A stretch of 46,738 nucleotides of DNA from Sneathiella sp. (GCF_002694385.1 NZ_NZMB01000018.1:91655-138392); one strand, 5' to 3'. Positions 8,276 to 20,644 are shown, counted from the first letter of the stretch. The notes: generated by a model not told the origin, from the sequence alone. Numbers and translations: made by a program.

Positions 8276-8336
8276 GCGCTGGTATGACCGGGATTGGGCA
8301 AACAGATGTACCCGCGGTGGTTATCTGCCAGCACTT

Positions 8337-8359
8337 CCCCGAAAGGGGGCGTTTTTTTT
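8337..8359 (+). terminator. Intrinsic terminator, CCCC-GAAA-GGGG then eight T
   Basis: A short GC hairpin closed by a stable GAAA tetraloop is followed by GCG and eight T residues. It would end the rightward transcript of 7386-8213. The T-run overlaps the stop codon of the convergent kinase gene (8360-8358). Confidence 0.65.
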
Positions 8360-9425
8360 ATTTCGCGCCTGCCTTTTGCGCATATTCCCAGGCGGATTTC
8401 GCCAGCGGCACAATGCGCTTCACCGCGACATGCGCCTTGTCGGAGGCAGCGGTTCCGTCCTTGATGCGGGCCGCAATCCCCTGCGAAATGGCGGCCAGAC
8501 GGAACATGTTGAAGGCAAAATACCAGTCCAGATCGGGCACCTCATCATAGCCCGCGGTGGCGCAGTAACTCTCCAGCATCTCCTGAACGGTCGGGATGTT
8601 GAGCCCTTCAAAATCCGCGCCATGAAGTCCGCCAAACAGGTCATCATTGCGGATCCATTGCATCAGCATATAGCTGAGGTCCGCCATCGGATCGCCGAGC
8701 GTCGAGAGCTCCCAGTCAAGGACCGCGGCCACCCTCGGCTCCGTTTTATGGAACATGACATTATGCAGTTTATAATCGCCATGCACGATGGAAAGCCGCT
8801 GCTGCGGCGGCACGGTGCTCGGCAGCCATTCCAGCAGTTTTTCCATATCCGGAATATCCCGATCCTGCGCCGCCCGATACTGCCGCTCCCAGAGGCGGAG
8901 CTGACGCTCAAAATAATTCCCCGGCTTGCCATAGTCGCCCAGGCCGATTTCCGCCGGTGTGAAATTATGCAGCTTCGCAAGGGTTTCCGCCTGCGAGGTG
9001 AAAATGGCGCGCCTGTCCTCCCGGCTCACATCCGGCAGGAGCTGGTCCGAAAACATGCGCCCGTCCACCATGGACATGACGTAGAAAGCCGAGCCCAGAA
9101 CAGCATCATCCATGCACAGGGCATAGGCGCGCGGAACCAGAAAATCCTGCGCATGCAGGGCTGATATCACCCGAAATTCCCGATCCACGGCATGGGCCGA
9201 GGCCACCAGCTGGCCCACCGGCTTGCGCCGCAAGACGTAGGATCCGCTGGCTGCCGTGATCCGGTATGTCGGATTTGACTGGCCGCCTGCGAATTTCGAC
9301 ACCTCCAGCGGACCGCGATAGCCATCGACCTGATCGCGCATCCAGCCATCCAGCTTCTCAACATCTATCGCCGGCTGCCCGCTTGCGGCTGCCTTGTCCG
9401 TATTCTGATCGTCTTTACCGCTCAC
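8358..9425 (-). CDS. Phosphotransferase of the APH/ACAD10-LvaA family
   Basis: The 355-residue protein has a protein-kinase-like (APH) fold. The opening VSKFAGGQSNPTYRI is the nucleotide-binding loop, SYVLRRKPVG carries the ATP-binding lysine or arginine, IVHGDYKLHNVMFH is the catalytic loop (D and N) and AVLDWELSTLGDPMADLSYM holds the metal-binding D. This subtype accompanies acyl-CoA dehydrogenases. Known relatives are the kinase domains of ACAD10/11 and LvaA of Pseudomonas putida, which phosphorylate 4-hydroxyacyl-CoA, so an antibiotic-resistance role is unlikely. A 42-bp dyad (9671-9712) that matches operator-like sites elsewhere in the island lies about 250 bases upstream, tying the gene to the same regulon. 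No strong ribosome site was noted. Confidence 0.85.
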   Translation of the reverse strand: MSGKDDQNTDKAAASGQPAIDVEKLDGWMRDQVDGYRGPLEVSKFAGGQSNPTYRITAASGSYVLRRKPVGQLVASAHAVDREFRVISALHAQDFLVPRAYALCMDDAVLGSAFYVMSMVDGRMFSDQLLPDVSREDRRAIFTSQAETLAKLHNFTPAEIGLGDYGKPGNYFERQLRLWERQYRAAQDRDIPDMEKLLEWLPSTVPPQQRLSIVHGDYKLHNVMFHKTEPRVAAVLDWELSTLGDPMADLSYMLMQWIRNDDLFGGLHGADFEGLNIPTVQEMLESYCATAGYDEVPDLDWYFAFNMFRLAAISQGIAARIKDGTAASDKAHVAVKRIVPLAKSAWEYAQKAGAK

Positions 9426-9670
9426 TTTTTTTACTCCCTTATCTTTTAACCCCGAAAAGGTTTGAATGATTTATCATGTAATCCGGAGAGCCGCCTCCCC
9501 CTTCAGTAGAGAAAACGGCGTCCACATCAGCTTATTTGTCTGCGCCAGCATTTCGGAACCACGGCCCAAGTCTCTCCATAATCCCGTTTGTATCTGTCGT
9601 GATCGGCACGCTCGCTCCTCTTTCAACTTTTGAGCAGCCTTTTTCGCGTCACACGCATCGTCATCCTGAC

Positions 9671-9712
9671 ATCGGTATAAATAAATAGGTTGACCAATTT
9701 ATTTATACCGAT
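9671..9712. promoter_or_regulatory. 42-bp dyad with 16-bp perfect arms: island operator site 1
   Basis: The arms ATCGGTATAAATAAAT (9671-9686) and ATTTATTTATACCGAT (9697-9712) are exact reverse complements around AGGTTGACCA. On the minus strand the core reads TTGGTCAACCTATTTATTTA, 16 of 20 identical to site 2 at 13776-13795. It lies in the 380-base gap between tetR and the kinase gene (both leftward), otherwise empty of recognisable features. Likely a binding site of the neighbouring TetR protein (inference). Confidence 0.65.
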
Positions 9713-9805
9713 AGCTGTTTTTCTATGCAACTGATGTCCGTTTATTCCGCCAATGGCATCCTTGCTGGAAATCAATTCGCCCGCCTCACAGATCAAATAG
9801 AGTGA

Positions 9806-10477
9806 TCAGCCCGGCCGTTTGAGCATGCCATTGAACAGCACATCAATATAGGTTTCGCACAGTCCGGCCATATATTCATGGGCGGGCGTGTCGATCTTGT
9901 GGATATCGCTGACCACCGCCTCAAAGACAATGCTGAGATAACGGGGAACCGAGATAATGGCGGTGAGATGCTCAACCGGCAGATCGCGAAGCTCCCCGCT
10001 TTCGACGGCCTCGGCAATGGTTCTGTCTATGATGGCAACAGAACGGCGAACATACTGATCCATCAGCCATTTGAACCGCTCCCCCCGCACGATTGCCTCA
10101 TACTGGAAAATCCGGCCATATTCCGGCTCCTTTATCGAGGCGTCGAACAGCAGCCGGATATGGGTTTTTGCCCGCTCAACCGGCGGCAGCGTCGCAATCA
10201 CCGGGTCATTGATCGGAAACACCGCCTTGCGCCGCCGCATGATGTAATGAATGGTTTCTTCCCAAAGCAGCGCCTTGGATTTGAAATGGTAGTGGATCAT
10301 CGACTGACGCACGCCAACGGCCTTGGCAATGGCCACCGTGGTTACCCCGTCATAGCCGTAACGGGCGAAAAGTTTCGCCGCGACAGCCAGCAACTGTTCT
10401 CGAGAATCCCGATCCTGAGCCAACGCCTTATTGGGACGACCCGGCCCCTTGCTTTTCTTTCTTTTAACCAGCTTCAT
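9806..10477 (-). CDS. TetR family regulator of the catabolic island
   Basis: A 223-residue protein. A basic N-terminus (MKLVKRKKSKGPGRPNKA) precedes the TetR helix-turn-helix (residues about 24-70) with GYDGVTTVAIAKAVGVRQSMIHYHFKSKALLWEE. The rest is an all-helical ligand-binding domain, with no motif that reveals the effector; acyl-CoA would be typical. ATG 10477 was chosen because GAGAG lies just upstream and the family N-terminus fits; an in-frame ATG at 10513 is possible. It follows dctM by 162 bases in the same direction. Four related operator-like sites in the island, near the TRAP, carboxylase, ligase and kinase genes, make it the best candidate for their common regulator. Confidence 0.85.
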   Translation of the reverse strand: MKLVKRKKSKGPGRPNKALAQDRDSREQLLAVAAKLFARYGYDGVTTVAIAKAVGVRQSMIHYHFKSKALLWEETIHYIMRRRKAVFPINDPVIATLPPVERAKTHIRLLFDASIKEPEYGRIFQYEAIVRGERFKWLMDQYVRRSVAIIDRTIAEAVESGELRDLPVEHLTAIISVPRYLSIVFEAVVSDIHKIDTPAHEYMAGLCETYIDVLFNGMLKRPG

Positions 10478-10527
10478 TTCTCTCGAGTTTTCATGTTGAG
10501 CCCGAATATACAAGATGCATGCCCCCG

Positions 10528-10571
10528 GACAAGGTATAAGTCAGAGATAGCCCCCGATATCATACCTTGTC
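10528..10571. repeat. Inverted repeat GACAAGGTAT / ATACCTTGTC between dctM and tetR
   Basis: Ten-base perfect arms (10528-10537 and 10562-10571) are separated by 24 bases, just upstream of the tetR start. It may be an operator for a dimer bound across two turns or an RNA hairpin. The nine-base ACAAGGTAT also occurs at 28481-28489, upstream of the leftward ligase gene. Confidence 0.4.
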
Positions 10572-10639
10572 TTCAATACAAAATTCTGAACTCACACGTA
10601 ACGCCAGACAATATCCGGCCCCTCTTCTGTCCGCCCGTA

Positions 10640-11947
10640 CTAACCAGACAGGCTCGGCAAGTAGAGCACCAGTTCGGGGTAAAATATCATGAGAAGCACA
10701 ACCAAAATGTCAACGGCGATAAACCACATAACGCCCTTGAAAATAATCCCGAGGGTTATTTCTCGCGGCACCACTGTTTTCAAAACAAAGACGTTGAGCC
10801 CTATGGGGGGTGTTATCATGCCAATTTCCAGCATTTTCACAAGAAACACGCCAAACCACAACAGCGGGATATCCAGCTTGTCCAATACCGGCATAACAAG
10901 CGGAATGGTCAGCAGCATTGTCCCCAGCGGATCAATGAACATCCCCATAACGAGATAAACACCGATCAGGCCCAGAATAAGCAGCAGGCGGTCTGTCCCC
11001 AGTTGCAGAATGATGTCGGCAATCAGGTCATCCGTTCCCGCGAACGTCAGGAAACGGATAAAAAAGCTCGCCGCGATGGCAATGAAGAACAGGCTGGCCG
11101 TGGTGGTCAAGGTCTCAACCAGAGTTGCCTTGATGGCTTCGAAAGTCAGCGTTTTCTTGACAAAGCTGATGACGATTGTCATGAGAGCGCCGACCGCGCC
11201 TGCCTCCGTTGCCGTAAACAGGCCGGTGAACATACCGCCCAGCACGACGCCAAAGAGAACGATGACCGGCCAGACTTCCGTCAGAATGGACATCCGCTCT
11301 CCCCAGGTCGGATTGTCATCCACAGGCGGCGCCAGTTCCGGGTTAAGCCAGGCGCGGATCACGATCATCAGGACATAGGCGAAAGCGGAAAAGAGGCCGA
11401 CACCAATCGAGGCGACGAACAGCATATTAATGGATGTTTCTGTGAAGATACCAAAAAGGATCAACAGAATACTCGGCGGGATCAGGGCCCCGAGCGTACC
11501 ACCCGCCGCGACCGAGCCGGTGGCCAGCGTCGGCGCATAGTTATATTTCAGCATTTGCGGCACCGAAATTCGGCCCATCGCCGCCGCGCAGGCCACACTG
11601 GAGCCGGAAACCGCCGCGAAACCCGAACAGCCAAGCACCGCCGCAACGGCGAGCCCGCCCGGCAGTCGCGATAACCACAGACGCGCCGCCGCAAACAATC
11701 CGGAGGTCAACCCGCCATGGTGCGCCATGAATCCCATCAACAGGAACATGGGAATTGAAGACAATGTCCATTTTGCCGCAAAGTCATATGGAATGACCGA
11801 CAGCATTCCCCACGCCTGTTTCGTGCCCAGGATCAGGCTGATACCAACGAATGACACGCATATCAGGGCAACGGCAATCGGAACACGCAACAGCAGCAGC
11901 CCCATCACGGTGAGCAGGCTGATCAGTCCGATGATTTCACTTTCCAA
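10640..11947 (-). CDS. dctM: TRAP transporter large permease, DctM-like
   Basis: The 435-residue protein is hydrophobic throughout, with about 12-13 membrane segments, as usual for the DctM ion-transporter family. Diagnostic parts are IPMFLLMGFMAHHGG, LAVAAVLGCSGFAAVSGSSVACAAAMG, GTLGALIPPSILLILFGIFTE and the C-terminal MITPPIGLNVFVLK. DctM is the channel subunit that couples sodium entry to uptake of an organic acid delivered by DctP. It is the last gene of the dctP-dctQ-dctM operon: 32 bases separate it from dctQ. The substrate cannot be read from the permease. Confidence 0.93.
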   Translation of the reverse strand: MESEIIGLISLLTVMGLLLLRVPIAVALICVSFVGISLILGTKQAWGMLSVIPYDFAAKWTLSSIPMFLLMGFMAHHGGLTSGLFAAARLWLSRLPGGLAVAAVLGCSGFAAVSGSSVACAAAMGRISVPQMLKYNYAPTLATGSVAAGGTLGALIPPSILLILFGIFTETSINMLFVASIGVGLFSAFAYVLMIVIRAWLNPELAPPVDDNPTWGERMSILTEVWPVIVLFGVVLGGMFTGLFTATEAGAVGALMTIVISFVKKTLTFEAIKATLVETLTTTASLFFIAIAASFFIRFLTFAGTDDLIADIILQLGTDRLLLILGLIGVYLVMGMFIDPLGTMLLTIPLVMPVLDKLDIPLLWFGVFLVKMLEIGMITPPIGLNVFVLKTVVPREITLGIIFKGVMWFIAVDILVVLLMIFYPELVLYLPSLSG

Positions 11948-11979
11948 GGTTTCCCTCCCCGCTTGGTATTTTTTGATTG

Positions 11980-12498
11980 TTAAAGGCCGCGTCTTAACGC
12001 TTCGGCCTCGACGGTTTCGGGGCCCTTCATTATATGCCGCACGATTACGAGGGCCATGAGGGCAAAACTAACCGGTAGAATGAAGTATGTGGGCCAGGTT
12101 ATCATGTTGATTTCCTGTTCCAGCACAAAAGCGCCAGTATGATATTTCTTCATTGCCAATTCCCACAGGCTGACAATCAGGGCGAAACAGACGATCAGGC
12201 TGAGCGCCCAGGAGAAATACATCGCCCAGTTTTTGGCTTTCCGTGACATCATCTGAAAGGCGATCTCGACGGTGATGTTATCGTCCCGCATTTCTGCCAG
12301 TGCAATGGGCAGGAAAACGACGGCAACCATGTAGTAATTGGTCACGATAACGGAATTTGCGGGTATGGGGCTATGGAATACATTACTTGCGATCACATCC
12401 GCCACGACCTGTATCATCATCAGGATCAGGATTACCGCCCCGACACCTGTCGAGGCGGCAACAAGCCTGCTGATCGTTTTGTCAAATAAACCGATCAT
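11980..12498 (-). CDS. dctQ: TRAP transporter small permease, DctQ-like
   Basis: The 172-residue protein has four transmembrane segments (about residues 15-38, 50-67, 92-113 and 133-155) and the DctQ pattern of a conserved R/E stretch between helices 2 and 3 (ALAEMRDDNITVEI). It supports DctM in the inner membrane. ATG 12498 begins only five bases after the dctP stop codon, which indicates translational coupling. Confidence 0.9.
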   Translation of the reverse strand: MIGLFDKTISRLVAASTGVGAVILILMMIQVVADVIASNVFHSPIPANSVIVTNYYMVAVVFLPIALAEMRDDNITVEIAFQMMSRKAKNWAMYFSWALSLIVCFALIVSLWELAMKKYHTGAFVLEQEINMITWPTYFILPVSFALMALVIVRHIMKGPETVEAEALRRGL

Positions 12499-12503
12499 TG
12501 GGT

Positions 12504-13622
12504 TTAGTTTAACTTGGAAATGTCAACTTTCGAGAAAACTTCATCATTGTAAAGTTTCCCCAGAGCGTCAGAATCCTTGTAGTCGATGGTTTCGACCAGC
12601 TTTTCCCATTTCGCCAGCAGTTCCAGGAAGCGATCCTTGCGTGCTTCGGCATCCGCAATGCCATATTGCTCAACCGCATTTTTCACGATCAGATCAATAT
12701 CCTTCTTGCGAAACTCTTCATGCTTGGCCAGCAAGTCATCCTTCGGCTTGATGATCTCGACGCCATATTCGCCCGGCTTGCTCTCAAGAACAATCAGGTT
12801 ATCCGCCTGATATTCCACGGTCGCCGTTGCATGGCCATAGGCCACCGCCTTCAGAAAGGCGCGCTTGTCTTCATCTGAAAAGCTATTCCAAAGATCAAGG
12901 TTCGTGCTGAACAGGGAATTGCCCATCCCGAGGCCGATCGGCGCATCCAGCAGATAATCGGTGACTTCACCCATGGAGAGGTTGATGATTGTATAGGCGG
13001 TATGGGTTGATCCGCTCAGAACGCCCTGGCTCATCGCACTATAGACATCGTTGGACGAAATATTGGAAGCCGAACCGCCCATTTCCGTAACCCAGCGGCC
13101 GAATGTCCCAAACCCGCGGATTTTCTGACCTTTCATGCTTTCAAGCGAGTCAATACGCGGCTTGGAATACATATAGTAGGGTCCGATTGCCATCGAGCCG
13201 GTCAGCAGCTGATTCTGCGCCTTGAATTCCGCAATGCAGGCTTCGCAGCTCATGTAATATTCGTTCAGGGCGCCCGTTGCGGCATAAGGGTTGGCGCTGG
13301 CTGTGGCCAGATCCGCGATCAGGTTGGTCTGCGGATATTCAGCACGGAAATAGGGTGCAATAACGAAGCCGACATCGCCCAGCCCCTGGCTGAGAGCGCC
13401 GTTGGTTTCTTTATAGCCGAACAGATTCCCGATATAGACCTTGGCCGTATAACGGCCGTCCGTTTCCTCGGCAAGGACTTCCGCAAACTTGTCACCGCCT
13501 CTGGTCAAGCCCGATTCATTGCCACCGAAAACATATTTCAATTCCTTCGCTTGAACCGAAGCGCTCATCCCGGCGACCATGGCGACGCCAAGAACCAAGG
13601 AAATATACTTTGACTTTTTCAT
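12504..13622 (-). CDS. dctP: TRAP transporter substrate-binding protein, DctP-like
   Basis: A periplasmic binding protein of 372 residues. The signal peptide is MKKSKYISLVLGVAMVAGMSASVQA, cleaved before KELKYVFGG. The DctP core includes MKGQKIRGFGTFGRWVTEMG (with the arginine that usually binds the carboxylate), GVLSGSTHTAYTIINLSMGEVTDY and the W-x-x-F-S-D-E-D segment. ATG 13622 fits GGGAGGA about ten bases upstream; the ATG at 13631 lies almost on top of the ribosome site. It heads the operon, preceded by a TTGACA-17-TTAATA promoter and operator site 2. The ligand is likely an organic acid fed to the CoA ligases of the island (inference from context). Confidence 0.9.
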   Translation of the reverse strand: MKKSKYISLVLGVAMVAGMSASVQAKELKYVFGGNESGLTRGGDKFAEVLAEETDGRYTAKVYIGNLFGYKETNGALSQGLGDVGFVIAPYFRAEYPQTNLIADLATASANPYAATGALNEYYMSCEACIAEFKAQNQLLTGSMAIGPYYMYSKPRIDSLESMKGQKIRGFGTFGRWVTEMGGSASNISSNDVYSAMSQGVLSGSTHTAYTIINLSMGEVTDYLLDAPIGLGMGNSLFSTNLDLWNSFSDEDKRAFLKAVAYGHATATVEYQADNLIVLESKPGEYGVEIIKPKDDLLAKHEEFRKKDIDLIVKNAVEQYGIADAEARKDRFLELLAKWEKLVETIDYKDSDALGKLYNDEVFSKVDISKLN

Positions 13623-13740
13623 TATGTTCATTCCTCCCTGAACTTTAGGACTGCAATGTTTGTTAATTTATCTGGATCCGGCGCTTTTGCCTGCGCCAGC
13701 CCGCTAGCTTACCGTAGTCTTCTTATTTATTTTTACCGCA

Positions 13741-13769
13741 TATTAACCATCGGTCCTTTCCTGTGTCAA
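13741..13769 (-). promoter_or_regulatory. Sigma70-type promoter of the TRAP operon
   Basis: On the minus strand TTGACA (13769-13764) and TTAATA (13746-13741) are separated by 17 bases. It lies about 120 bases upstream of dctP. Operator site 2 adjoins its -35 box. Confidence 0.6.
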
Positions 13770-13809
13770 TATTAATTGGTCAATCTAACAATTTATTTAT
13801 CTGTGACAC
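13763..13809. promoter_or_regulatory. Island operator site 2 upstream of dctPQM
   Basis: The core TTGGTCAATCTAACAATTTA (13776-13795) contains TTGGT and AACAA half-sites six bases apart and is followed by TTTAT. It is framed by an outer dyad GTGTCA (13763-13768) and TGACAC (13804-13809). The motif matches sites 1, 3 and 4. Its place against the -35 box would suit either repression or activation. Confidence 0.6.
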
Positions 13810-13873
13810 ACCAAATCTGAAATTTGCCATTTCTCCATTACCCGGATGACTTTCTGCGCTGTCTTCATTTTCT

Positions 13874-16800
13874 TTAAATTGGCGAAATGGACCGGAATTT
13901 TGGCGGCATCCGGGAGGGGCGGCGGGCGGGCGCGCGCTCCAGAATATCCGCGATCCGGGACCGGGTTTCCGACGGCAGTATCAGCTCATCGGCGCCAAAT
14001 CCCTCCACCGCCTTCAGCGGGTCGATTTCACGGCGCATTTCATCAATCAGCTCCTGTCGGCGCGCCTTCGGATCGGGCGCATTCTGATAGAGCTTGGAAT
14101 AGGCCACATCAATCGACCCCTCCACCGACATTGCGCAGATTTCGGCGGTTGGCCAGATAAGGCAGGCGTCCGCGTCAAAACTGCGGCCACCGGCCATCGC
14201 CACATATCCGAGCCCATAGCCCTTGCGCAAAACGATAGAGATGCGCGGCACTGTTGACTGTCCGAGCTCGAACAGCATCTTGGCGCTGCGCCGCCCGAGA
14301 TTAGAATCCTCCGCCGGGCTGCCGATGGACATCCCCGGAATATCCACCAGATAGATCAGCGGCACACTATAGGCATCGCACAAGGCGATAAAATGCGCCG
14401 CCTTTTCGCAGGCATCCGCGTTCAACATCCCGCTCAGATGCAGGGGCTGATTGGCAATGATGCCCACCGGCCGACCCTCTATCCGGGCCAGCGAGGTGAT
14501 GATATTTTTTGCAAAACCGGGTTTGATTTCAAACACGCTCTCCGCATCGGACAGGACCTCGATCACCCGCCGCATGTCATATGATTTGCGGGTATTGGCG
14601 GGCACGATGCTTTCCAGGAGTATCTGATCTTCTGCCGCGTCCCGCGTCGCTTCGATATTTGCCGGTGCCTGCGCGTTGGACGGCAGATAGGAAAGAAACC
14701 GCTTCAGGGCGTCCAGCGCCTCTTCCTCGCTTTCCACCGCCGCATCGGCGAGACCATTCCGGTCCACCTGCCGCGCGGTACCGCCCAGATCGTCGGCGCT
14801 GATCACCTCGCCGGTCCCCGCTTTCACCAGCGCAGGACCCGCCAGCCCCATGGTGGATTTGCCTTTCACCATCATCACCAGATCGGCCATGCCGCTATAG
14901 TTGGTATTTGCCGCAAAGCCGAACCCCAGCACGGCGGACACCATTGGCACCCATCCCGTCATGCGGGAAAATGTTGCAAACAGATCCCTTGATCGCGCGT
15001 AGGAACGGGAATTCTGGCCGTCCTGAATGCGGTGGCCGCCGCCATCGAGCAGCATGACCAACGGGCAGCCATACTGTTCGGCAAGTTTGGCGATACGGAC
15101 AAATTTCTCACTGCCAAGATGCCCCGAGCTTCCCCCGTACACGGAAAAGTCCTGCGAGACGATCATCACGGGGCGGCCCTCAATCCGCGCCGATCCGGCA
15201 ACGATGCCATCGGCCGGCGCTTCACGCGTCAGGGCCGGGTTACGGATCAGGCTGCCGATTTCCTTGAAGCTGCCCTCATCACATATATAGGCAATCCGCT
15301 CGCGCGCCGTGAGAGAGCCCCGCTTGTGCTGGCCTTCAACCACCTCGGCGCGCGCCTCATCAAGAACCGATTGTCTTGCGGCGCGGGCAATGTCGATGGC
15401 CTTTTCGGTTTCCGCATCCGGCCCTTCTTCCTCCTGGCTCGTCTGCTCCATCTCTCCGGCGTCAGCAGGCTCGAAAAAATACAGCGCCTCCCCGCGCTCA
15501 ATTGTCCCCCCCTGCGAGACGGGCACCAGACGGACAATGCCGGATGTTTCCGCCGTAACGACATGCTCCATTTTCATGGCCTCGATCACCGCCACCTTGG
15601 TCCCTGCCGCAATCAGCGCCCCCTCCTCGGCTCGTATTTCAACCAGCAATCCGCCGATGGGCGCGGACGCGGCCTGCGTGCCGGAAGGGCCGCTGGCGGC
15701 CTGCGTCGCCGCTCCCTCCTCTGCTGCCGCCACGATATCTTCTCGGAACAGCCGGGGATGTTGCACCCCTGCTTTGACGATTTTCGGCGCCTGCTCCCCG
15801 ACCAGCCCGGTCGTCATCCGCCCGTCGCGCACGTCGGCAAGTTGCATCAGGCTTTGCAGAAAGCCGATATTCGTATCCAGCCCGTCAATGTGAAATTCCG
15901 ACAGGGCGCGATAGCCGCGCGTCAGAACATCCCGAAGCTGACCTGACGGGGCAAACGCAATCACCTTGGCAAGCAGTGAATCAAAAGCGGATGTCGTGCG
16001 GTAGCCCGGATAACCGAACGTCTCGACACGGACGCCCGCGCCACCGGGGGGAGAAAAGGCACGCAAGGTGCCCCCCGATGGCACGGCCGTACCGTCGTCC
16101 GCGATCTGCTCCATGTTCACCCGAAGCTGCACGGCCATACCGCGCGGGCGGCCGACCGCCACCTGCGTCAGCCCGAGTGAGGGCAGGCTTTGTCCTGCTG
16201 CAAGCCTGACCTGGGTTTGCACAAGATCAATTCCCATCACCTCCTCGGTCACGGTGTGCTCAACCTGCAAGCGCGGGTTGGCCTCCATGAAAACAAAGCG
16301 CTCTGCCGCCGGATCGGGGTCAACCAGAAATTCCATTGTGCAAAGCGTATGTATCTTTGCCGCGCGGGCAAGCGCGACGGCGGCATCGGCGATCTGGTCC
16401 CGCAGGGCCGGATCAAGCCCCGGAGCGGGCGCAAATTCGATCAGCTTCTGGTGCCGACGCTGAAGGCTGCATTCACGCTCAAACAGATGAATGACATTGC
16501 CCTCTTTATCCCCGAGCACCTGAATTTCCACATGTCGCGCAGGCCGGATCAGCTCCTCGATATAAAGCGCGTCCGAACCGAATGAAGCCTTCGCTTCAGA
16601 ACCGGCGCGCGCAAATGCCTCTTGCAGATCAGAAACCTGCTCGACAATCCGCATGCCGCGCCCGCCGCCGCCGGCCAACGCCTTGATCATCGCGGGCCTT
16701 CCGGAAAACCCTTCCATGATCCGCCGGGCGTCTTCCAGGCTGGTCGGACCGACACTTCCCTCGGCGAGTGGCACACCAATCTTTTTCGCCAACTCCCGCG

Positions 16801-17152
16801 CCCGTCCCTTATCCCCCAGCAATGCGAGAGCCGCCGGATCAGGACCGATGAACGTCAGCTTTGCGTCCGCACAGGCTTTCGCAAACTCCGCGCTTTCGGA
16901 CAGGAAGCCATACCCCGGATGGATTGCATCACAGCCGCTTTCCACCGCCGCGCTGATTATCGCCGGGATGTCGAGATAGGCCGCCGCCCCCCGCCCCGGC
17001 AGGGCGAGTGACTGCCCGGACTGGCTGACATGCAGTGATGTGGCATCTTCCGGCGCATAAACCGCAACCGTCGCGATATCCATCTCGTTCGCCGCGCGGG
17101 CAATACGGATGGCAACCTCTCCGCGGTTTGCAATGAGTATTTTTTCAAACAT
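13874..17152 (-). CDS. Single-chain acyl-CoA carboxylase (BC-BCCP-CT), copy 2
   Basis: The 1092-residue protein joins all carboxylase parts. Biotin carboxylase covers residues 1-450 (MFEKILIANRGEVAIRIAR; ATP-grasp AGGGGRGMRIV about 160-170; MEANPRLQVEHTVTEEV about 289-305). The biotinyl domain at about 498-565 carries EAMKMEH with biotinyl Lys527. The carboxyltransferase spans about 580-1092 in two crotonase-like halves. This order matches the single-chain long-chain acyl-CoA carboxylases (LCC) described from Mycobacterium and Rhodopseudomonas, which form hexamers and take acyl-CoAs of varied length. ATG 17152 matches the family N-terminus; the frame stays open upstream to 17263, but that part is unconserved and overlaps copy 1. 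It follows copy 1 by 58 bases. Confidence 0.92.
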   Translation of the reverse strand: MFEKILIANRGEVAIRIARAANEMDIATVAVYAPEDATSLHVSQSGQSLALPGRGAAAYLDIPAIISAAVESGCDAIHPGYGFLSESAEFAKACADAKLTFIGPDPAALALLGDKGRARELAKKIGVPLAEGSVGPTSLEDARRIMEGFSGRPAMIKALAGGGGRGMRIVEQVSDLQEAFARAGSEAKASFGSDALYIEELIRPARHVEIQVLGDKEGNVIHLFERECSLQRRHQKLIEFAPAPGLDPALRDQIADAAVALARAAKIHTLCTMEFLVDPDPAAERFVFMEANPRLQVEHTVTEEVMGIDLVQTQVRLAAGQSLPSLGLTQVAVGRPRGMAVQLRVNMEQIADDGTAVPSGGTLRAFSPPGGAGVRVETFGYPGYRTTSAFDSLLAKVIAFAPSGQLRDVLTRGYRALSEFHIDGLDTNIGFLQSLMQLADVRDGRMTTGLVGEQAPKIVKAGVQHPRLFREDIVAAAEEGAATQAASGPSGTQAASAPIGGLLVEIRAEEGALIAAGTKVAVIEAMKMEHVVTAETSGIVRLVPVSQGGTIERGEALYFFEPADAGEMEQTSQEEEGPDAETEKAIDIARAARQSVLDEARAEVVEGQHKRGSLTARERIAYICDEGSFKEIGSLIRNPALTREAPADGIVAGSARIEGRPVMIVSQDFSVYGGSSGHLGSEKFVRIAKLAEQYGCPLVMLLDGGGHRIQDGQNSRSYARSRDLFATFSRMTGWVPMVSAVLGFGFAANTNYSGMADLVMMVKGKSTMGLAGPALVKAGTGEVISADDLGGTARQVDRNGLADAAVESEEEALDALKRFLSYLPSNAQAPANIEATRDAAEDQILLESIVPANTRKSYDMRRVIEVLSDAESVFEIKPGFAKNIITSLARIEGRPVGIIANQPLHLSGMLNADACEKAAHFIALCDAYSVPLIYLVDIPGMSIGSPAEDSNLGRRSAKMLFELGQSTVPRISIVLRKGYGLGYVAMAGGRSFDADACLIWPTAEICAMSVEGSIDVAYSKLYQNAPDPKARRQELIDEMRREIDPLKAVEGFGADELILPSETRSRIADILERAPARRPSRMPPKFRSISPI

Positions 17153-17210
17153 CTGTTCTCTGCCCACGCACTGTTTCCGTGCGGTGCTCCCTTTACTGGT
17201 TATTGTTCTC

Positions 17211-20522
<3,312 letters not shown>

Positions 20523-20610
20523 TCGGTTCAGGTCAGTCTCAGAAATTTTTTTGGACGAGCAGTTTTGTTTTTCCCGTTCTTCTCCACTCGATTTTCATCA
20601 TCAATTATCA

Positions 20611-20644
20611 AAAAATAAATTGATTTGTCTACCAATTTATTTTT
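20611..20644. promoter_or_regulatory. Island operator site 3 in the carboxylase/ligase divergent promoter
   Basis: Perfect 12-bp arms AAAAATAAATTG (20611-20622) and CAATTTATTTTT (20633-20644) flank ATTTGTCTAC. The core TTGATTTGTCTACCAATTTA aligns with sites 2 and 4. It overlaps plausible -35/-10 pairs in both directions: rightward TTGATT-17-TTAACT (20620-20648) and leftward TAGACA-16-GATAAT. One bound regulator could therefore control both operons. Confidence 0.65.

Noticed and set aside
8224-8300. Possible tyrosine-integrase relic (GDGGLYLKE-like codons)
   Set aside because: The match to the usual D-G-G-G-L-Y-L motif is only a few residues, and no further integrase sequence follows; the stretch is better explained as a hairpin region.
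8358-9425. Aminoglycoside-resistance kinase
   Set aside because: The sequence fits the ACAD10/LvaA subtype, and the surrounding genes are metabolic, not resistance genes.
9878-11674. Long rightward open frame opposite tetR and dctM
   Set aside because: Antisense shadow; its product is low-complexity (His, Gln, Arg rich).
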